Assembly (NCBI GenBank): GCA_030867875.1
Contig: JAOWCC010001589.1
Span: 81,987,537-82,051,536, forward strand
Reading direction: 5' to 3'
DNA from: Actinernus sp. WN-2022
Lineage: Eukaryota; Cnidaria; Anthozoa; Actiniaria; Actinernidae
DNA: 64,000 nucleotides
The position numbers and the translations under genes were made by a program. Below are positions 43,101 through 55,267 of the stretch, piece by piece; within the stretch, counting starts at the first letter, position 1; every line of letters starts with the position of its first letter. The notes under the pieces were generated by a model. The model did no database searches and had not been told where the DNA came from. It worked only from the letters and a program-made list of their open reading frames with translations.

Positions 43101-44650
43101 CATACGGTAGACTATACATGAACATATATAAATACAGTGATTCTAAAGCCAAATTCAGGTACGATCTACTAAATAACACACTTTTCTGAGTCCTTTTCGG
43201 AGATACTTTCTAGCTGAGACTGAACAGTTGTCCGCCATCTTGGATTTCAAACCACCTGGATCCTTGTCTTCATGACCGGAAGTAACACTTATGAAAGGCG
43301 TGTATTTAGCGAATGTTTCAAGTATCTTTTAAGTGGCACTGCAGTGGCGTTGTATTATGCAGTTTAGCCTAATCGCTAAAATTTTCCCAAATTCAAGTCA
43401 AAAATCCAGATCGAAGATAGGTGGCGCTTAGAGGCATTCTTTTGCTCTCGCCGCCCGCCGGTCCATTCGGACACGTGACACCCACAACCAATCGGATAGA
43501 GTGGTAAAAATAGTCCAACTAATTTATGCAAGCTAAACTGAAATAAATCGGCGCAGACTATCATGGGGAGAGAGGCTAGTATGGGGGATCGGTTCTCTTA
43601 GGGGATGGTCTCTTGGTTATACTAAAAAAAAAAAATCCTCAAAATTTGGCGGGCTCAGTAAAATTACCAAAATTCAATAACTGTTCTTCCTATTAACCAA
43701 TCGAAATGGGTTTTTCGATTATTTTGTTCCCAACAAGTGGAGTACTCAAAAACATAATATTTTAGTATTTTACAGGTATTGGGGATATTCATCATGACAA
43801 CGCGATCGCAAAATTGGTTTGCATTGATAAAATCAAATAAAACATCTTGGTCCTTGTAGAACTACCAAAAATACACTGATAACCCAGACTTATAACCCAG
43901 ATTTTAGATTATTTCCTAACGGATCTGTGGGCCAATGAATGTACGACAATTTTACAGTACTTTGTATGTGACACATATTAAACATGGCGGCCATAAAACG
44001 AAAATACAAATACAGCTTATTTTCCCATCAAAATCATTGGGTTTCGCTTTACGATCGAAACTGTTTGAATGAAACTTTTAAGGATGTATCGAGTTATAAA
44101 AATGAAATTGACACAATTACATGGATTTTTATGCCTTCCGGAAAACACGTTGGGTCTCTCATAAAATTCAAAATATATTTACTCCGCAACAATACACCCC
44201 ATCGATGTGCAATTTTCTGTGTAGACTTTTATTATCGATGTCTAGAATATATATAAAGAACAGCTTTGTAGGTCTTGTAGGACTTATAGTTTAGATTTTA
44301 GGTTTTTGATGACGTCACGTGAAAACCAAGGATTTGCAAATGTGCGGCAACCTATTATAAATGCCATAAATGGCGTTATGGTGACGTCATTAAGATGTTC
44401 GCGTTAACACTAAACATAAAATTATTTTGTTTAACCTTCTAAAAAATCCTCTCCTCAAGAAATCATTATTGTACTGTTGAAAGTTTTGAAGATAGACAAA
44501 TAAATCAACCCTGGTGATTTTGGGGTCATTTATGCCCACCGTGAATCGTGTAATACCAGTGCCGAATCATGTAATACCCGAGTGCCGAATCATGTAATAC
44601 CTCAGATGTGAACAAAATATATCCAACCAGAACTCATGAATTGGACTAAC
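43101..44650. other. Unrecognised, one weak ORF
   Basis: A 90-codon ORF at 43984-44256 (+) starts in good context (AACATGGCGGCC) but has no motif I know. No other feature is supported. Confidence 0.35.
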
Positions 44651-44877
44651 TTAGGGCGTGTTCGATTGACCGTATTCCGGAATAAGAATAGATGGAATAA
44701 TCTCTGGAAATCACTGGTTCAGGCACATTTTGCACTGTCAGCTACTAAAGTTTGCTGAAATATGATATTCAGGATACATTTTGTATTCCATGGACTAAAA
44801 ATTCCCGAAATAAGCGATTTGTAGTTATCATTCTGTGTATTCTTATTCCGGAATATGGTCAATCGAACGCACCCTTA
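44651..44877. mobile_element. 221-bp Tourist-like MITE, TSD TTA (PIF/Harbinger type)
   Basis: 44654-44874 with ends GGGCGTGTTCGATTGACC and GGTCAATCGAACGCACCC, flanked by TTA (44651-44653 and 44875-44877). The inverted match extends through ATTCCGGAATAAGAAT. Three-base TTA/TAA sites and GGG-type ends are the PIF/Harbinger pattern. Confidence 0.88.
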
Positions 44878-44960
44878 GAGGCGGCGGTGTTTCTTTTGCA
44901 ACAACGTAGAATAATAACAAAGAGAGATTTCCACATTTACAGCCGGGAGAAGTTGAAAAA

Positions 44961-45421
44961 AGTCCTTTTTACAGTTCCAATATGGCGCTGGATGCAGATA
45001 GTAACCGCGACACGAGAATGAAGCTGGCGTTGACCCATGCAAGATGGAGCTTAACAAATGACATACTTTTCACTAAGTCCGATCCCAGCGACCCGTCAGA
45101 GTTTTGCGAATATCTTCTTTTTCAGTAAGATGCTCCGTGGAGGAATCTGTCTTTGCCATGCTGGCGTTTGACGAGATTTTTTACACCATCGATTTCTTGG
45201 CTGTGCGGCTTCTTTGGAAACGAAAAGAAATGGCGGCACAGTGCTTTCCTTTCTTCTTCAAAGAAGAAAAGGGAAGCACTCTGCTGCTTACGGTTGTTCG
45301 AACAGCTCTCATTCTTACTGCTGTTAGACTCCTCCATCTTGCTTGAGTCTACGCCAGCCTCGTTCCTGTGTAACTTGCGCGGTTACTATTCCAGCGCCAT
45401 ATTGGAACTGTAAAGAGGACT
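44961..45421. mobile_element. 461-bp TIR element with about 85-bp inverted ends
   Basis: Ends AGTCCTTTTTACAGTTCCAA and the inverse (45330-45421) include CCAATATGGCGCTGG, AGTAACCGCG, GGCTGGCGT and CAAGATGGAG. Between them is another short inverted pair (CCTTTCTTCTTCAAAGAAGAAAAGG, 45246-45270). ORFs covering this part are artefacts of the inverted repeats. Confidence 0.75.
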
Positions 45422-45556
45422 ATTCGGGATTGCGATTTTTGCGATTTTTTGCGTTTTTTTCGATTTTTTTTGCGATTTTTGAAAGAGCTGAAATTGCATT
45501 CTCCCTACGGGCTCTTGCAATTTTGATACTCTTTGGGAATCTTAATCGCTTGTACT

Positions 45557-45980
45557 CGCCTCCCGATTAGCTCAGTGAGTAAGCGCCGGTCTGTTGTGCG
45601 GGAGGTCGACGGTTCAAACCCAGGCTGGACCAACACTCAGCGCATTAAAATAACTTAGCCTGCGAGCCGGCTCTCCTGTGGGTTTATTCACGCTGGGGCG
45701 ACAGGAACCCCGAGAATAAACTTTCGTGTCCGCGCGCCACAGGAACCCCGAATACGAGAATAAACTTTTCCGAATAAATCCACTGGAGAGCCGGCTCGCA
45801 TGCTAAAAATAACTGAGTAGAAGGTGCTGCCTTTGCGAAACAATTTCGTTCACGAGCTGCAAATGGTTATACCTTAACGTCTTCTCGGATAAGGACGTTA
45901 AATCGTAGGCCCATGAAGAGCCACCTCATGGATATGCCACTGATTAATGCCATTATTATTATTATTATTATTATTATTAC
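45557..45980 (+). repeat. tRNA-derived SINE (copy 2), interrupted by a MITE
   Basis: A-box TTAGCTCAGTGAGTAAGCGCCGG (45567-45589) and B-box GGTTCAAACC (45611-45620) mark the Pol III promoter. The body resumes after the MITE with TGAGTAGAAGGTGCTGCC, CTGCAAATGGTTA and GTCTTCTCGGATAAGGACG, ending in a (TTA)n tail. The family matches copy 1 at 23000-23222. Confidence 0.85.
45655..45806. mobile_element. 152-bp MITE nested in the SINE, TSD AAATAAC
   Basis: TIRs TTAGCCTGCGAGCCGGCTC / GAGCCGGCTCGCATGCTAA, flanked by AAATAAC (45648-45654 and 45807-45813). The TSD is 7 bp, or 8 bp if the end is drawn one base in, compatible with a hAT-like origin. It contains a direct repeat ACAGGAACCCCGA. Confidence 0.85.
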
Positions 45981-46250
45981 AAGTTGATACTGCTAACGAT
46001 AATCAAATTCAGTGGGGGAAATGACAGGCAAAACAAAATTTGAAAACGGCTTAACCCCCCCTGAACTTCATTTGCGCGAGTAATAACTCAAAAAAATCAT
46101 CTAGTTGGGCGAAAATACATAAGATAGGCTGGTTTTTATGCCATCAACTAGGCGCTAGATACCGAACATTAATTAATTAATTAATTAATTAATTAATTAA
46201 TTAATTAATTAATTAATTAATTAATTAATTAATGATCGTATTATTTCTAT

Positions 46251-46290
46251 GATTATCGTTAGGAACAAGTTGAAACCGCTAACGATAATC
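46251..46290. repeat. 12-bp perfect hairpin, recurrent in the 46-57 kb region
   Basis: GATTATCGTTAG and CTAACGATAATC enclose GAACAAGTTGAAACCG. The right half recurs exactly at 45993, 46279, 50849, 51119, 56384, 56610 and 56832, generally after ACAAGTGGATAC-like sequence. Confidence 0.8.
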
Positions 46291-46789
46291 ATATAATGGT
46301 TTCCTCCTCCCCGATTTTTGTAAGCTTCGCAGATCTTACACCAAATTTCCAAACAATGTGTTGCATTCGTCGTGTTTAGTAACGAAACTATGATTTTGTT
46401 GCTGCAACTTTATTCAATCCCTTTCTAAAGGGGGAGGGTATCATTATTAACAGGGAACGCATACGCTTTTCCACCCCTCCCCCCTCATTTTCGTAAGGCT
46501 CGCATCTCTTACCCAAAATTTCCAAACAATATGTTGTATTAGTCATGTTTAGTACCAAAACTATGATTTTGATGCTGCAACTTTATTCAATCCCTTTCTA
46601 ATGGGGGAGGGTACTACTATTAACAGGAAATGCATATGCTTATCGACCCCTCCCCCCTCAGTTTTGTAAGGATTGAAGATCTTACCCAAAATTTGCAAAC
46701 AATATGTTGTGTTCATCGTGTTTAGTACGGAATCTAAAATTTTAAAGCTGCAACATCATTCAAGACACTTTTAATGGGGAGGGCACCAT

Positions 46790-46890
46790 TATTATTTTTC
46801 CGTTGCTGCCCCAAAACTTTGGAATGGTCTTCCACTGGACCTTAGATGTAGTTCTACTGTAAATATTTTTAAATCTCATCTAAATCTAAA
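46790..46890 (+). pseudogene. Sliver of a LINE RT C-terminus inside a satellite monomer
   Basis: An extra roughly 87 bp in one monomer encodes VAAPKLWNGLPLDLRCSSTV followed by NIFKSHL, the C-terminal signature of CR1/L2-like LINE proteins. It has no poly(A) or other LINE parts. A matching signature (AAPKLWNSLP) belongs to the LINE at 51.6-55.3 kb, in the opposite orientation. Confidence 0.75.
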
Positions 46891-47700
46891 TGCATATCAT
46901 TTTCCACCCCTCCCCCCTCAGTTTTGCAGGGTTCGCATATCTTACCCCAAATTTGCAAACACTGTTTTTTTCGTGGTATTTAGTTCCAAAACTATAATTT
47001 TAGCGCTGCAACTTTATTTAATCCAGTTCTGGACAGGGAAATATAAAATATAACTGTCCCAGCATGCTTTGCGGCCAAAACGGAAAGGGCGATGGATTTT
47101 TACGGATAGAACGGAACATCGTAAAGACATGGGGTTTTCACCAAAATGGAAACCATACAAAACTGCAGGGGGTCTTCTTAATTTGGTAGATATTGAAGTT
47201 CAGTGGGGGAAATGACAGGCAAAACAAAATTTGAAAACGGCTTAACCCCCCTGAACTTCATTTGCGCGAAGGTTACATCAACAATTTAATCTAGTTGGAT
47301 GAAATTACATATGATAGGCTAGTTTTACTTCCCGTTAAGATAGCGTAACATACCAAACATTAACACCTCCAAGCTATAAATTACAATTATTCCCTACCCC
47401 ACTTCCCCTGGAAATGGTTTACCCATTTGTGTTAGCAAAATGTCTCCGGAATGTCATTCATGACAAAACTGATCGGTTTCTAAGTTTTCACGTTCAACAC
47501 CGAAATACAGAATTGACGTTAACCAGTTGCCCAGTCCCCGCTCGGCCAAGCAAAAAGCGGTTTTTATGCCATTAACTAAGCGCTAGATACCGAACATTAA
47601 TTATTTAATTAATTAATTAATTAATTAATTAATTAATGATTTAATGATTGTATTATTTCTATGATTATCGTTAGGAACAAGAGGATACCACAAACTATAA

Positions 47701-49640
47701 TCAGACACAATACTGAAAATGTAAAATAATTATTATTTCGGTCTCACCCTCCTCCCAGCCTAGCCCCCAACCTTCCCCCTCCCCGCCGAAAAAAATAAAA
47801 AATAAATTCGAGTTCTACATCATATACCACTTTCGATAACATCAATAATATTGTGTTTCTTTATCTCCTGTTATTATTCATTTTATTATATCTACTATAT
47901 TACACAAGTGGAGGCTGCTAACCATAAGCAAATACATCCCAGATGATTGAATGAAAAGTGGGCTAGAAAATATCTCGGCCCACCCCCCTGAATTTAAAGT
48001 TTCAACAAAATGATGTCAAAATTCGAGCTGTACTACAAAAACTACTTCAGATCACATGAATAATATAATTTTATTGTGTTTCTATACCCGTGATAAGGAT
48101 AAAAATACTACAGAAACAAATGTAGGACTTTGTTACCTTGAAAGCTTGTTTTTCAAAATAATTTTGTGTAGGATTCTCAGACAGCAATATTATCTTTATC
48201 ATATAAGAAACCAGTGTGCCACGAATGTTTTTAATTTCAACTGACCGTGAGATCTAGATGGATAGATCTTTTCGAGATATGCAATATGCCCGAAGGCTGG
48301 GCCATATTGATTTAACGATACTCTGCTTTTCTCGCGTTCATGTTAATATAAAATTGGACAAACGTTAAATATTAAGCTAACCGATGGGAGACATCAGGGC
48401 TGCTTTTAATATTTTTCATAAATTTCTTTGAAGTATGTTATGATAAAAGGAAACATATATGCTTGTTACTAAGCCAGTATTAATAATAAGTTTGCGTGCA
48501 GAAGCTAAATACTTCTTAAGGCTAAATTATATTGTGATTCCCAGAGGGTAACATGATCTATATCCAAACAATCAATGTTTTGCGAATTTACTTACTTTCA
48601 CCTGGCCAGAAGGAGATACATCTTTTCGAGATATGCAGGCGGTCTAGAATGCTTCAAAGCTGGTCGATAGTTATACAGATTAAAGATACTCTGCTTGTTT
48701 CAAGTTGATCGTGAGAGAAAATGATACATGCAAGTGTTAGAAAACGCTTTCGTGTCTCTGGCCTCGCTTGTTCAAGTCACTTTGAATGGCATTCTAGATA
48801 ATGTAAAAATTCGAGCTGTACTGCAAAAAACTACTTCATATAACATCAATAATATTATTTTATTGTGTTTCTTTATCCGTTGTTATTATTGATTTCATTA
48901 TATCTATTATATTACACAAGGGATACTACTATTTGAAGGGTTTCAAAGTAAACTGCATGTTACGCTTTGTTGGAAGTAATAATTATGATAAGGATAAAAA
49001 CACTACAGAAACAAATCCAGGACTTTGTTACCTCGAAAGCTTGTTTTTCACAATAATTTTGCGTACGATTCTCCGACAGCAATATTATCTATATCATCCA
49101 AGAAACCAGTGCGTCACAAATGTTCTTAATTCCAACTGACCGTGAGATGGATAGATCTTTTCAATATGCCTGAAGACTGGTCCATATCGATTTAATGATA
49201 CTCTGCTTTTCTCGCGTTCATGTTAATATAAAAGTGGACAAACGATAAAAAAGCTAACCGATGGGAGACATCAGGGCTGCTTTTAATATTTTTCATAAAT
49301 TTCTTTGAAGTATGATATGATAAAAAGAAATATATATGCTTGTTACTAAGCCAGTATTAATAATACGTTTGTGTGCAGAAGCTAAAAATTATATTGTGAT
49401 TCCCAGACGGTAATATGATCTATATCCAAGCAACCAATGTTTTGCGAATTTACTTACTTTCACCTGGCCAGAAGGAGATACATCTTTTCGAGATATGCAG
49501 TCTAGAATGCCTCAAATATGATCGATAATTATACAGATTAAAGATGCTCTGCTTGTTTCAAGTTGATCGTGAGAGAAAATGATACATGCAAGTGTCTCTG
49601 GCCTCGCTTGTTCAAGTCACTTGAATGACATTCCAGACAC
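47701..49640. repeat. Duplicated roughly 0.9-kb segments
   Basis: About 48008-48790 and 48809-49635 are diverged direct copies (AAATTCGAGCTGTACT..., GGACTTTGTTACCT(T/C)GAAAGCTTG, GATGGGAGACATCAGGGCTGC), offset by about 896 bp with indels. Paired 60-70-codon ORFs (48056-48244, 48933-49139) derive from the duplication and have no known motif. Confidence 0.8.
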
Positions 49641-50316
49641 ATCATTGGATAACCATGGCAAGGGAATGTCATTAATAAATTAAGGGCATAAATAGGGACA
49701 GTTTAGGCCTGTCTATTTCACTTCAAGAATTAAGCTTCTCAAAAATAACGAAGAAAAGGACAAGCTAAAGGTGAATTGACTCAAAATAATTATTGCATCA
49801 AATATTTCAGAAGTAAATGCATGTATATCGCTATATAGGAATCGAAGAACTGGTTGTTTATCCTAAGACAAGTGTTCTAGACGGCAACTTGTGTTATTAT
49901 TTTCCACGGCATCGTATATTCTGGTTGCTTTACCTCTATATCACTAAAATGTTCGCTAGGATTCTCGTTGATCAATTTAAAAACTGTATTGAAATTTATA
50001 AGTATTTTGCCAGCATGTGGAAAGGACGAGGTCATTTAGTTAACATTTTTCGACGAGTTTTAATACTAGAATCACTAAAGTGAACTGATTATCGAATTAG
50101 AACACATCTTTAGCTTTGAAAGCGATTTCAAAGGGAACCTGTGGTTGGGTGCTTCAAAACGACATGAGAATACCAAATTTACGGGACGATATCTTAAGAA
50201 GACGACTACGTTCATCGAATATATATAAGCCCAACATATACCCTTCCTACTTTTGTCCTGTTTTATCGACAATTAAAATGCAGAACTTTGTTTGGAAGGC
50301 AAAGTAGAGGCTCTAC
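49641..50316. other. Unrecognised, possible promoter-like sequence
   Basis: GGGCATAAATAGGGACAG at about 49683 is TATA-like; an ORF at 49817-50083 (+) follows but has no recognisable motif. No gene is called. Confidence 0.3.
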
Positions 50317-50625
50317 CACACTAAATACACCTTATACCGTGAAAACTAAGGAAATGAAATATGGGAATACAGTACATGTCCCACTGTACTAACCACACCT
50401 TAGAACGACCGTGAGATCATGGTCTAAAAATGAAATATAGGAAAATATTGCATGCTTTTCCGAACTAAATACACCTTATTCCGTGAGCTTATGATTGAAA
50501 GAAATGAAATATTGGAATACATTACATGTTCTCCCACACTAAATACACCTTAGGACAATGAGATTATGGTCTAAAGAAATGAAACATAGAAAATCATTAC
50601 ATGATATCCCGCACTAAATGCTCTC
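50317..50625. repeat. About 78-bp tandem repeat, four units
   Basis: Units share ACTAAATACACCTTA, GTGAG-TTATGGTCTAAAGAAATGAAATAT and ACATTACATG. Diverged, non-coding. Confidence 0.8.
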
Positions 50626-51550
50626 AAGTGGATATCAAAGAAATTGAGTGCATAGCCATTTGTTTACTATCAGTTCGATATGATCTCAAGTGGATATCCC
50701 ATATGATACTGAACATTTTAGATAATTTCATGAAAATAGGGCTAGAAAATATGTCGCTACACCCCCCTGGATTTCACTTTTCAACAAAATGATGTCCAAA
50801 TTCGTGCTCTATATTATTATATCTAGTATATTACACAAGTTGAAACCGCTAACGATAATCAAACATGCATGCACTGATTAATTTGTCTGTTAACAACCCG
50901 AGTAGATATCCAATATGATACTGCAAATTTAATATGATATCATGAAAATGGGGATAGAAAATACGTCGTCCCACTCCCCTGGATTTACCTTTTCAAGAAA
51001 ATGTTATAAAAAATTGAGCTTTACTGCAAAACCTACTTAGGATAACATCAATTGTGTTTCTTTATCCGCTGTTATTATTCATTTTATTATATCTATTATA
51101 TTACACTAGTGGATACCGCTAACGATAATCCAACACGTGTGTTAGACGCTAGCTAGGTCATAGCGCGTTTTGGGTAGTGCCATGCAACTTGCATGGTATT
51201 GATCATGGGTGTATGGTTATTTTCCACCTACTAAGGCTCAAATGGAATTTTGGAGCACTTCTCGTGGAAATAAGTGGCCTAAACATCCGCCAAAAAAGTT
51301 TCTCCTTGAAGCGATTGTTATTTTCCATCCAAGTGCATTGAATGTCATCAAAAGCTCGCGAACCGACAGCCATCCGCAGTTCATGCCGCATGGCAGTTGT
51401 CGCATCGAATACAGAAACCATGGTTTTAACTCTGCCACATCACTTGATCCATTGTGATTTGAAGCTGCAACCTCATTCTGGGAAATGCATATCATTTCCC
51501 ACCCCTCCCCCCTCAGTTTTGTATGGTTCGCATATCTTGCCCCAAATTTG
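50626..51550. repeat. Satellite-like mosaic, middle part
   Basis: Contains repeated ATATCTA(T/G)TATATTACAC, hairpin units (50849, 51119), a diverged GTAGGCGTT-like part and a partial CCACCCCTCCCC monomer (51499) that ends at the LINE insertion site. Confidence 0.65.
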
Positions 51551-51749
51551 CAACCAATAATAATAATAATAATAAATTATTTCTATAGCGCCATAATCCA
51601 CTAGTTGGCCTATGGCGCTTTACAATGAATACTGGTAAAAATATATATAAAGTTAGAATATAATTGATATTAGACGATCTAGTATGTATACCACTAAAAC
51701 TACTGAGACAACTAAAAACTACTATAAAAATCCTTAATTATAAGCACAA

Positions 51750-53581
51750 TTAAAAAGATATGTCTTTAACGTAGATTTAAAACTGCCAATACACGGGCTC
51801 ATTCTAATCTTAGCTGGTAATGAGTTCCATAACTTAGGTGCAGCAACTGTGAAGGCTCGGTCACCATAGCTCTTCAAATTAGACATAGGAACTGAGTTAA
51901 TAAATATTGCGAAGACGATCTCAAGGTACGTGTAGGAATGTAGGCGTGAAGCATATTACTAATGTACGGTGGAGCTAATTTATTTAGAGCCTTATATGTA
52001 AGTAAAAGTATTTTAAAAACAATACGCTGCCCTACAGGTAGCCAGTGGAGTTGCTTGAGGACAGGAGTAATATGATCATGTTTTGATTTACCGGTAATTA
52101 AAAGCGCAGCGCAGTTATGAACATACTGTAGTCTATCAATTTGATACTTGGGTAAGCCATACAATAAAGCATTACAATTATCTAATCTACAGGATATAAA
52201 TGCATGAACCAGTATCTTAGTATTGTCTTCTGACAGATATTGCCTTATCTTAGCTATCCTCATTAAGTGAAAAAATGCAGACATGTTTCTCGAGGATCAT
52301 GCTGTTATCGAAAACTACTCCGATATTCCTGGCAGAAAGCGAAGGTTGTACGTGATCCTTGCCAATTGTAATATCATTAAAATACGGTCGGGGACGATGA
52401 TGTGCACTAATAATAAGACGTTCAGTCTTGTCCGTATTTAATTTAAGTTTGTTCTGCAACATCCACGTATCTATATCATTGACACAGGCTTCAATTTTCA
52501 CTATGGATGACTCGCGATCTTCCCCAGATGTAGACTCGAAGGAGAGGTACAATTGGGTGTCATCCGCGTAGAAATGGAAGCCGATGTCATGATTCCTAAC
52601 AATATCTCCTAAAGGAGAAGTGTAAAGCAGGTAGAGGAGTGGCCCTAAAACCGAACCATGAGGTACACCACAGAGGATGTTACGACTCGAAGACTTTTCT
52701 CTCCCAATGACTACAGCCTATTTTCTATCGCTAAGGTAAGATTTAAACCAGCGTAGAGCCTTTCCACATATGCCAAAACGACAGGACAACCTCTCTAATA
52801 AGATCGTATGATCAACAGTATCGAAAGCTGCAGATAAATCTAGCAATAACAAAATTACCGTACGCTTATTGTCAATAGCAGCAACAATATCATTGTGAAC
52901 TTTCACTAGCGCAGTTTCAGTGCTATGAAACTTCTTATAGGCTGATTGAAAAACCTCATCAAGATCATTACCTTTAATGTAGTTATTAAGCTGAAGTGCC
53001 ACAACTTTCTCAGTGAGTTTTGACATAAACATGAGGTTAGAAATAGGTCTAAAATTAGAAAACTCTTCGAAATTTAAGTTGTCTTTCTTCAGTAACGGAT
53101 TTAGTAGAGCGAGCTTAAAAGAATCAGGCATAATAGAAGTATCTAGTGAGAGATTAATTATATCAGTCATTACAGGAAGTAGCACGTGCACACAAGCTTT
53201 AAGGACATCGGCAGGAACAGGATCAAGGGCACAGGATTTAACAGTAGAGGCTTCTATCAGCTCAGCAACTTGTTTTATAGAGACGCACTCAAAACCAGAT
53301 AACTCACAGGCGCATATCACTGGTGTGGGGAGGTAAATCATAGGACCGCAACTCTCCGTAGCCAGGGAATGACGTATACCAGCAATCTTATCAGTAAAAT
53401 AGTCAGCAAAACAATTTGAAAGTTCCTTATCAGAACCGGAAGGTGGATAACGTACCTCCGCTTTTTTGTGAAGCAGCTTGTCGACAGTTTGAAAAAGAAT
53501 GCGTTGATCATTTTTATTATCACTGATGATAGTGGAATAATACTTAATTTTAGATGAACTAATGGCGCCAACGGCGCTCAA
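51750..53581 (-). pseudogene. LINE reverse transcriptase and C-terminal region, broken
   Basis: 53581-52718 holds FSNFRPISNLMFMSKLTEKV, FQSAYKKFHSTETALVKV and LLLDLSAAFDTVDH (catalytic Asp). After a stop, HGSVLGPLLYLLYTSPLGD follows, and YADDTQLYLSF (DD pair) lies near 52550. 52552-52250 and 52284-51874 cover the thumb (NKLKLNTDKTE) and the tail (LHWLPVGQRIVFKILLLTYK). The terminal AAPKLWNSLP signature is at about 51830. At least three frame changes. Confidence 0.9.
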
Positions 53582-54553
53582 GTGCTCTCCTTTTCCTCTT
53601 CTCGATTGCTATTAGACCAGTAAACCATGGAGCAGCAGGTCGGATAGTTACAGTTCTAGTTTTCAGAGGGGCGTGATCGTTCAGCAGTGATGCCAGAACA
53701 TCGTTATACTGAGAGATCAAATCACTCAGGTCGCTAGCTGGTTCAGTTAATAAAGTAGAGTTCTTTAGATCATGACAAAAAGTGGTATAGTCAATAGAAC
53801 GCACCTTGCGATAAGAAATCTCCTTTTTCTCAAATATTTGTTTGGCAAGACGAAGATTACAATGCACAGTACTATGATCAGATATCACAGAGTCATGATG
53901 GCGACAGTTACTAACAAACTCCTCACTCGCTCTAGAAATAAGCAGATCCAGAATATGGCCGTCACGGTGGGTAGGTTCCACAACGTGTTGAACAAGATTA
54001 AACGATTTCAGTAGGCGGAGAAATCGATTAGCGTCATGATTGTTAACTTTATCAACATGAAAGTTGAAATCTCCAGCCAGTAACAAACGACCAGAAGTCA
54101 ATACCAGTTGTTCCAAATAATTCCCAAATTCTTCAAGAAATAAGTTAACGCTGAGTTTATTGGCAGCTGATGGCGGTGGACGATATACAACAATAAGCCT
54201 TACATTTGTTATTCAACGACGTCTCATCTCAAGATAACATCCATAGCTTCAAAACTCGTAAAGTTCACTTGCAGCTGTTTCTTCGGTTTAAAACATTTCC
54301 TAAACATTAGGCCAACTCCTCCTCCGCGTGAAGTAATTCTTGGAACATGGAGAAACGTGTAATCGGTAGGACAAATATCACGGATAACGTACTCATTGTC
54401 ATTATTCGTAGAGCTCAGCCACGTCTCCGTCAAAGCCAGAATATCAATATTGTTTTCAACAACGTAGTCCTTCACGAAAAGGGATTTATTCATGATCGAT
54501 CTTGAGTTGAGTAAGCAAAAGTCAACACGTGGAGGTACAGACATGAAGCTCAA
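53559..54553 (-). pseudogene. LINE apurinic/apyrimidinic-type endonuclease, broken
   Basis: 54553-54224: VDFCLLNSRSIMNKS, DILALTETWLSS (catalytic Glu) and VPRITSRGGGVGLMF. After a frame break the domain continues in 54116-53559 with LLLAGDFNFHVD (Asp, Asn), LDLLISR and VISDHSTVHCNL (SDH motif). It nicks target DNA to prime reverse transcription. Sequence between 54120 and 54224 has stops. Confidence 0.88.
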
Positions 54554-54556
54554 CGG

Positions 54557-55222
54557 TTATCGAGCCACCGAGATCAAGTTATCAGTGTTTACACCGGTAT
54601 GTTCCCATGCATAATTAAAAATGTTAGTTTGTTGTTGTTCGATTCGATTCGATATTCTGATTGGAATAGGCAGTCGTCCTCTACCAGCTCGTTTCCCTCT
54701 ATATCTAAAGATACCATTCTGTTTAAGGAACGGGAAAAATGAGTCAATGCCAATCAAATGATGCCGTCCATGCCGTAAGCTCATAAGTTCATTCCTGCTG
54801 TAATTTATACGTGGTGTCACAGATGCAATATGCAAATTCAGGTCAGTTTCAATCAGTTCTTGAGTATCCGAGGCTTTTTCGATCAATCTGATCAGTACAG
54901 GGCCAGGATTCGTAGCAACATCTTGATAAACAGTAATGTCGACAAGAGGGTCATGTCCAGGTATAGCCAAACACACAAATCCATGCTTTGACCATTTGCC
55001 AGCAGGCAAACGAATTTTAAAAAATCCCGTTGATGTCAGTTTCCATTTAGATTTCCCACGAAATTTCACAGCAGCTTTCCTTCCATAATCCTTGTCAGAG
55101 ATCAGGTTAAAACTAAATCCAGTGTCTTCAGGTACCAAGTTATCTTTGAAATGAGTTGTACATGAATTTTGGGAAGAAATTATCTCGTTGAATTCCAAAA
55201 AATATAAGATAAGAACAGACAA
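54557..55222 (-). pseudogene. LINE N-terminal region with 2A-like motif
   Basis: 222 codons ahead of the endonuclease in the same frame, separated only by one TAA (54557-54559). It contains DVATNPGP near residue 105. The 2A ribosome-skipping consensus is DxExNPGP, here with Ala in place of Glu. Non-LTR elements with 2A-like sequences at the N-terminus are known, so this is probably a 2A variant. A basic stretch (YRGKRAGRGRLPIPIRISNR) precedes the endonuclease. Confidence 0.65.
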
Positions 55223-55267
55223 TAAAATTTATGTGGCCGCCATGTTCGGCGCCTGTGTCAACCAATA

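Larger units (their letters stand above)
45981..47700. repeat. Satellite-like mosaic, block 1
   Basis: Ordered pieces: (i) a unit GGGGGAAATGACAGGCAAAAC...TTAACCCCCC (46013 and 47210); (ii) (TTAA)n at about 46169-46233; (iii) hairpin unit with CTAACGATAATC; (iv) about 173-bp monomers with CCACCCCTCCCCCCTCA at 46471, 46644 and 46904; (v) a GTCCCAGCATGCTTTGCGGCC unit at about 47056; (vi) ACCAGTTGCCCAG at about 47521; (vii) (ATTA)n again at 47596-47636. The same order recurs at 55268-56400. Confidence 0.85.
51551..55267 (-). mobile_element. Full-length CR1/L2-like LINE with 9-bp target duplication
   Basis: The element spans 51560-55258 (3699 bp), flanked by CAACCAATA at 51551-51559 and 55259-55267. 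The uninterrupted target (TTTGCAACCAATATGTTGTG) is seen at about 55428-55446 in a sister monomer. The 3' end carries a (TTA)n tail. One polyprotein region (2A-like N-terminus, endonuclease, RT, C-terminal tail) runs 55222 to about 51750 with several stops and frameshifts. The family is inferred from motifs. Confidence 0.92.

Noticed and set aside
43984..44256. Host gene starting AACATGGCGGCC
   Set aside because: Favourable start context only; 90 codons without recognisable domain, splice structure or conservation evidence.
45557..45640. A functional tRNA gene
   Set aside because: A and B boxes are present but the acceptor stem does not pair and the SINE body follows, so it is a SINE head.
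48933..49139. TETNPGL in a short ORF resembling a 2A peptide
   Set aside because: The final Pro of NPGP is Leu, the upstream Asp-x-Glu spacing fails, and the sister copy at 48056 reads TETNVGL. The ORF has no coding support.
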